Shown here: in pieces, positions 6,002 through 9,024 of the stretch | Layout of the letters: every line of letters starts with the position of its first letter | Position numbering within the stretch: the first letter of the stretch is position 1 | Assembly (NCBI GenBank): GCA_030622395.1 | Contig: JAUXGF010000077.1 | Location: 1 to 9,024, forward strand | Length of the DNA stretch: 9,024 nt | From: Calditrichaceae bacterium | GTDB lineage: Bacteria; Calditrichota; Calditrichia; Calditrichales; Calditrichaceae | Direction of reading: 5' to 3' | Notes under the pieces: model-generated | What the model saw: the letters and a program-made list of their open reading frames with translations, nothing else | What the model was told of the DNA's origin: nothing | Databases searched by the model: none | Made by a program: the position numbers and the translations under genes

Positions 6002-7294
6002 ATGAAAAAAATATCCATCAGTATTTTACTAATCGCCATATTTTACGGGATAAAATCATCTTTTTATCAAGAAGGTGAATTAATGGCTGAGTCGACTATT
6101 TTAACCGGCTTAGTCCTCATTACTGCATATTTATTGGCATTAATACTTACCAAAATAAAATTACCAAAATTAACCGGATATATGATATTAGGCATCATAT
6201 TAGGCCCGATGGGTTTTAATTTTTTAAATTATGAAATTTTAGAGAAATTATCTTTCCTTGAGCGACTTGCTTTATCTTTTATTGCTTTAACTGCAGGCGG
6301 AGAGCTGAAGTACGAGCGGATAAAAAAATTTACCAAAAGTATTATCTATTTATTATCCGGTCAAATTATTGTAGTATTTGCAGGGTTATTTGTACTATTT
6401 ATAGGTTTATCAAAATATATTCCTTTTATTTCCCGATTAGAAGATAATTTAATTATGGGCTTTTCGATTTTGTTTGCGGCAACCGCTATTTCAACCTCGC
6501 CGGCAGTAACAATTGGAATTATCACAGAATTAAGGTCAAAAGGAAAACTGACCGATATAGTCTTATCAATAACAGTATTAAAATCAATCTTTTTAGTAAT
6601 AACTTTCCCGCTTATTATAACCTGGGCTAAATTTTATTTAGTGGAGGGAACTTCTTTTAATGCGGAACTGGTAAAGGATTTGCTTTCTCAAATATTAGGA
6701 TCAATAGGTTTAGGCGTCTTTTTAGGATTCTTGGTTATATGGTATTTAAAATATATCAAAGTAGAACGATCAATATTTTTATTGGGCGTGGCTATTGTAA
6801 TAACCGAACTAAGTTCAATGCTGAATATGGAAATTTTAGTAATATCCATAATAGTGGGAATAATGGTAGAAAACTTTTCCGATCAGGGTGAATCTTTAAT
6901 AGTGGGAGTCGAAAAAAGTTCTTTGCCGTTGTATATAATCTTTTTTTGTTTTGCGGGCGCGGGTTTACATCTGGAAACATTAAGGCAGGTTTTCGTTTTA
7001 ACAATTTTTCTTGTTATAAGCAGAATGGCTTTAAAATTTGCCGGTAACTATTTAGGGGCTGTTCTTGCCGGTGAAGAAAAAATCATTAAAAATATTTCAT
7101 GGATGGGTTTCATCGGGCAGGCGGGAATTGCCGTAGGTTTAGCGACGATTATCGAAAATACGCTGCCTGGCGCTATAGGCTCTCAATTTAAAACCATACT
7201 GATCGCAAGCGTGGTTATAAATGAATTAATGGGTCCAATATTTTTTAAATATATCTTAATAAAATCGAGGGAAGCACAAACAGAAAGATATTAA
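6002..7294 (+). CDS. CPA2-type cation/proton antiporter-like membrane protein with Lys-Ser at the ion site
   Basis: The 430-residue polytopic protein resembles the Na+/H+ exchanger transport domain, with about 13 helices and no cytosolic regulatory domain. Landmarks are KLPKLTGYMILGIILGPMGF (53-72), ALTAGGELKYE (95-105), AISTSPAVTIGII (162-174), LSITVLKSIFLVI (188-200), SLPLYIIFFCFAGAGLHLE (307-325), R341/K345 in RMALKFAGNYLGA, GQAGIAVGLA (372-381) and NELMGP (407-412). The helix following TSPA is where family members carry an acidic residue for ion binding. Here K194-S195 occupy that region and no Asp or Glu is nearby, so ordinary Na+/H+ exchange is doubtful. The N-terminus has an extra hydrophobic segment (residues 4-17). 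An in-frame ATG at 6083 has a better Shine-Dalgarno (AAGGTG, 6072-6077) and would remove it. I keep 6002 because the extension is open and membrane-like. The esterase gene follows after 8 bases. Confidence 0.78.
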   Translation: MKKISISILLIAIFYGIKSSFYQEGELMAESTILTGLVLITAYLLALILTKIKLPKLTGYMILGIILGPMGFNFLNYEILEKLSFLERLALSFIALTAGGELKYERIKKFTKSIIYLLSGQIIVVFAGLFVLFIGLSKYIPFISRLEDNLIMGFSILFAATAISTSPAVTIGIITELRSKGKLTDIVLSITVLKSIFLVITFPLIITWAKFYLVEGTSFNAELVKDLLSQILGSIGLGVFLGFLVIWYLKYIKVERSIFLLGVAIVITELSSMLNMEILVISIIVGIMVENFSDQGESLIVGVEKSSLPLYIIFFCFAGAGLHLETLRQVFVLTIFLVISRMALKFAGNYLGAVLAGEEKIIKNISWMGFIGQAGIAVGLATIIENTLPGAIGSQFKTILIASVVINELMGPIFFKYILIKSREAQTERY

Positions 7295-7302
7295 TTAAAA
7301 CT

Positions 7303-8061
7303 ATGGATAAAAAAATATTATCAGGCGCAGAGCCGCTGTTTATTGATGGAAACAAGTACGGTGTTTTATTGTTACACGGGTTTACCGGCAGTCCTTACGA
7401 AATGAAACCGGTGGCTGATCTTTTCGCAGCAAAAGGATATTCAATTAGTTTACCGCTTTTAAGCGGACACGGCACAATTGAAGAAGATCTAATTGACTGC
7501 AAATGGTATGATTGGTTTCAGGACGCTAAAAAATCATTATTTGATTTACGTAAAAAATGTGAAAAAATTATAGTGATTGGTCTTTCGGTTGGAGGAAGTT
7601 TAGCTCTGCACTTAGCTGCGCATTATCAAGTTGAGGGCGTAATAGCTTTGGCTCCGGGTTTATACTTTAAAGAAAAAAAAACCAAACTGCTTCCTGTTGC
7701 AGCGCCATTTTTAAGATATTACATAGGAAGAGGCGTACCTGATATGAAAGATGATAATGAAAGAGCTAAAACGGTTTCATATAAAAGAACTCCTATTAAA
7801 GCGGCAATGGAAGTTTTAAAATTATTCAGACATTTAAAAATTGATCTTCCTGATATTTATTCCCCTGTATTTTTAGCGCATTCAAAAAATGATCATACAA
7901 TTGATTATAAAAGTTCAGAAACAATCTATGCTGAAATCTCGTCTAAGGACAAACGGTTTTTAAAATTAGAAAAATCGTATCATGTGTTAACGCTGGATGT
8001 GGAAAAAGAAGTTTTGTTCAGGGAAATACAAAAATTTACAGAACATTTATTTATAGAGTGA
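7303..8061 (+). CDS. Alpha/beta-hydrolase carboxylesterase, Est30-like
   Basis: This cytoplasmic serine hydrolase, with no signal peptide, matches monomeric carboxylesterases of the Geobacillus Est30 type in length (252 residues) and in the spacing of its triad. The oxyanion-side motif is LLLHGFTGSPYEM (22-34). The nucleophile is S95 in GLSVGG. The acid is D197 in AHSKNDHTID and the histidine is H227 in SYHVLTLD. A cap region lies between about 120 and 175. It would hydrolyse small to medium acyl esters; a monoacylglycerol lipase activity cannot be excluded. The gene starts 8 bases after the antiporter-like stop, so the two are very likely on one transcript, but no functional link is obvious. 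No Shine-Dalgarno is visible before the ATG, as often in Bacteroidota. The triad is complete, so an active enzyme is expected. Confidence 0.9.
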   Translation: MDKKILSGAEPLFIDGNKYGVLLLHGFTGSPYEMKPVADLFAAKGYSISLPLLSGHGTIEEDLIDCKWYDWFQDAKKSLFDLRKKCEKIIVIGLSVGGSLALHLAAHYQVEGVIALAPGLYFKEKKTKLLPVAAPFLRYYIGRGVPDMKDDNERAKTVSYKRTPIKAAMEVLKLFRHLKIDLPDIYSPVFLAHSKNDHTIDYKSSETIYAEISSKDKRFLKLEKSYHVLTLDVEKEVLFREIQKFTEHLFIE

Positions 8062-8062
8062 A

Positions 8063-8132
8063 AAAGCCTTATGGGCTTTGGGTCGAAACGACTGTGTCGA
8101 TTCAAATCGACCGGAGCAGTTATTTTGTTTTT
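8063..8132 (+). terminator. Hairpin cluster with T-rich tail, probable terminator after the esterase
   Basis: Immediately after the esterase stop, AAAGCC (8063-8068) pairs with GGCTTT (8074-8079) across a 5-nt loop. Next, GTCGAT (8096-8101) pairs with ATCGAC (8106-8111) across TCAA; alternatively GGTCGA (8081-8086) pairs with TCGACC (8107-8112) as a longer stem. A T-rich run (TATTTTGTTTTT, 8121-8132) follows eight bases later. The gap between stem and T run is longer than ideal. It may end the antiporter/esterase transcript before galT. Confidence 0.45.
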
Positions 8133-8414
8133 ATTAAAAATTGGTTAATACATGAGCAAAACGGGTTGGTTAGCAGTCGTATCCTTACTTGATTATTAAT
8201 TTAAAAATAGCTAAATTATATACTTATATTTAGAAAGCAGTCGATAACGGGAGTACGATTAATTAAGGACAATCGCAAACGTAAAAAGGGGACAGTAAGC
8301 GGTAAACAGAAATTAATTAAGTGTATCGGCGGCGGCATAGAACAGCTTTTTCCTTATCTGTTAACTTATTGTTTTTAATAATAAAATATATCCGGTTATA
8401 ATAAATTTATTAAG
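8133..8414. other. AT-rich spacer upstream of galT, no gene seen
   Basis: Together with the hairpins before it, this makes a 353-bp gap. No convincing coding frame is present; the ATG at 8152 opens only 15 codons without a Shine-Dalgarno. Two short direct repeats are visible: AGCAGTCG at 8172-8179 and 8236-8243, and ATTAATTAAG at 8258-8267 and 8312-8321. AAAAAGGGGACAG lies near 8283-8295. A TATAAT hexamer at 8397-8402 lies 13 bases before the galT ATG, but I find no well-spaced -35 partner, so no promoter is called. Confidence 0.4.
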
Positions 8415-9024
8415 ATGTCAGAAATTAGAAAAGATCCTATACTAAGCCGCTGGGTGATTATTTCCAAGGGCAGGGGCAAGCGTCCTATTGATTATGAATA
8501 TATCTCGAATTTGAATAAAGATGAATATTGTCCTTTTTGTCCTGGTAATGAAGAAAGCACTCCACCCGAAATTTATTCTATTTCAGAAGACGATAGTAAA
8601 CAATGGGCGTTAAGAGTTGTTCCGAATAAATTTCCGGCATTGCATATAGAGGGCGATTTAACCCGCAGCGGCGAAGGCTTATACGATAAAATAAATGGAA
8701 TAGGGGCGCATGAAGTTATTATTGAAACAAATGATCATAATCTGCAGATGACGGATTACGAGCAATCGCATTTAGAACATATAATTAAAACATACCGTTT
8801 AAGGATTAATGATTTAAAAAACGACACAAGATTAAAGTATGTAATAATATTTAAAAATTACGGGCCTCTGGCAGGAGCTTCCTTAGAGCATGCGCATTCC
8901 CAGTTAGTAGCCTTGCCCATAATACCTCAAATAATAGTTGAAGAACTGGAAGGGTCAAAAAAGTATTTTGATTATAAAGAAAGATGTATTTATTGTGATA
9001 TAATTAATCAAGAAAGCAAGGCCG
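8415..9024 (+). CDS. galT: Galactose-1-phosphate uridylyltransferase, N-terminal part (3' end outside window)
   Basis: GalT exchanges UMP between UDP-glucose and galactose 1-phosphate through a uridylyl-histidine intermediate, the central step of the Leloir pathway, in the cytoplasm. The first 203 codons are visible, of roughly 330-350 expected. It opens MSEIRKDPILSRWVIIS, typical of the family. CPFCPGNE gives C39 and C42 (zinc ligands in the E. coli enzyme), GAHEVIIET gives H99 (equivalent to zinc ligand H115), and LEHAHSQ gives H159 and the nucleophile H161 with Q163. The active-site triplet is HAH with S following, where E. coli has HPHGQ, a variation seen in other bacterial and archaeal branches. 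A second CxxC (C191, C194) lies near the window edge. No Shine-Dalgarno is evident at the ATG; the start is fixed by the family N-terminus. A long hairpin-containing spacer separates it from the esterase, so it is probably its own transcript. A related nucleotidyltransferase is less likely. Confidence 0.92.
   Translation, partial: MSEIRKDPILSRWVIISKGRGKRPIDYEYISNLNKDEYCPFCPGNEESTPPEIYSISEDDSKQWALRVVPNKFPALHIEGDLTRSGEGLYDKINGIGAHEVIIETNDHNLQMTDYEQSHLEHIIKTYRLRINDLKNDTRLKYVIIFKNYGPLAGASLEHAHSQLVALPIIPQIIVEELEGSKKYFDYKERCIYCDIINQESKA

Noticed and set aside
6792..7004. Minus-strand open frame inside the second antiporter-like gene
   Set aside because: It is a reverse-strand shadow of transmembrane codons, with no start context or recognisable product.
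8094..8119. T-arm-like sequence (GTCGATTCAAATCGAC) suggesting a tRNA
   Set aside because: The TTCAAAT loop would need an A-C pair at the closing T-stem position, and no matching 5' acceptor, D-arm or anticodon arm lies upstream; the esterase coding end occupies that place. It is better read as a simple hairpin.
8152..8199. Possible 15-codon small ORF upstream of galT
   Set aside because: It has no Shine-Dalgarno, no amino-acid pattern of a leader peptide for galactose control and no sign of attenuation structure tied to it.
8283..8295. AAAAAGGGGACAG as a mobile-element (REP/RAYT-associated) end
   Set aside because: There is only one copy, with no inverted partner and no transposase in the window; too short to support a call.

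Overview
The window carries seven protein genes, all on the + strand. It looks like an AT-rich genome of the Bacteroidota/Ignavibacteriota/Calditrichota part of the FCB superphylum. Four things point that way: a signal peptide ending FG|Q, mostly weak or absent Shine-Dalgarno sequences, one promoter-like site resembling the Bacteroidota TTG...TAnnTTTG type, and intergenic spacers filled with nested palindromes. The assignment is inference from style; no marker gene is present. The two antiporter-like genes look more AT-rich than the gene at the left edge.

Layout. (1) 1-1181 is the C-terminal part of an ADP(NDP)-forming acyl-CoA synthetase, cut by the window edge. (2) 1182-1452 is a non-coding spacer. 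It holds a 234-bp inverted repeat with perfect 28-bp arms, a 38-nt near-perfect palindrome near its middle, and an 88-nt purine-rich tract with 8-nt periodicity. (3) 1453-4363 is a probable two-gene unit: a secreted M23 metallopeptidase with a complete zinc/catalytic set and a long C-terminal extension, then 10 nt later a GTG-started rhomboid protease. (4) 4364-4606 is an AT-rich spacer ending in a promoter-like site almost on top of the next ATG. (5) 4607-8061 holds two adjacent, divergent CPA2-type antiporter-like membrane proteins separated by a 204-bp spacer containing a repeat within a repeat, followed 8 nt later by an Est30-like carboxylesterase. (6) 8062-8414 is a spacer with hairpins and a likely terminator. 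(7) 8415-9024 is the N-terminal half of galactose-1-phosphate uridylyltransferase.

Function. The ligase and GalT fit heterotrophic metabolism: ATP from acyl-CoA thioesters, and the Leloir pathway. The M23 and rhomboid proteins act at the envelope. The two antiporter-like proteins and the esterase may form one transcription unit, but no shared pathway is evident.

Most notable. Both antiporter-like proteins keep the overall fold signature but appear to have lost the carboxylate used for ion and proton binding at the unwound-helix site (Asp-Asn in the first, Lys-Ser in the second). The two spacers at 1182-1452 and 5798-6001 show nested repeat architecture. I do not see a mobile element with a transposase, a CRISPR array, an rRNA or tRNA, or a phage or defence module.
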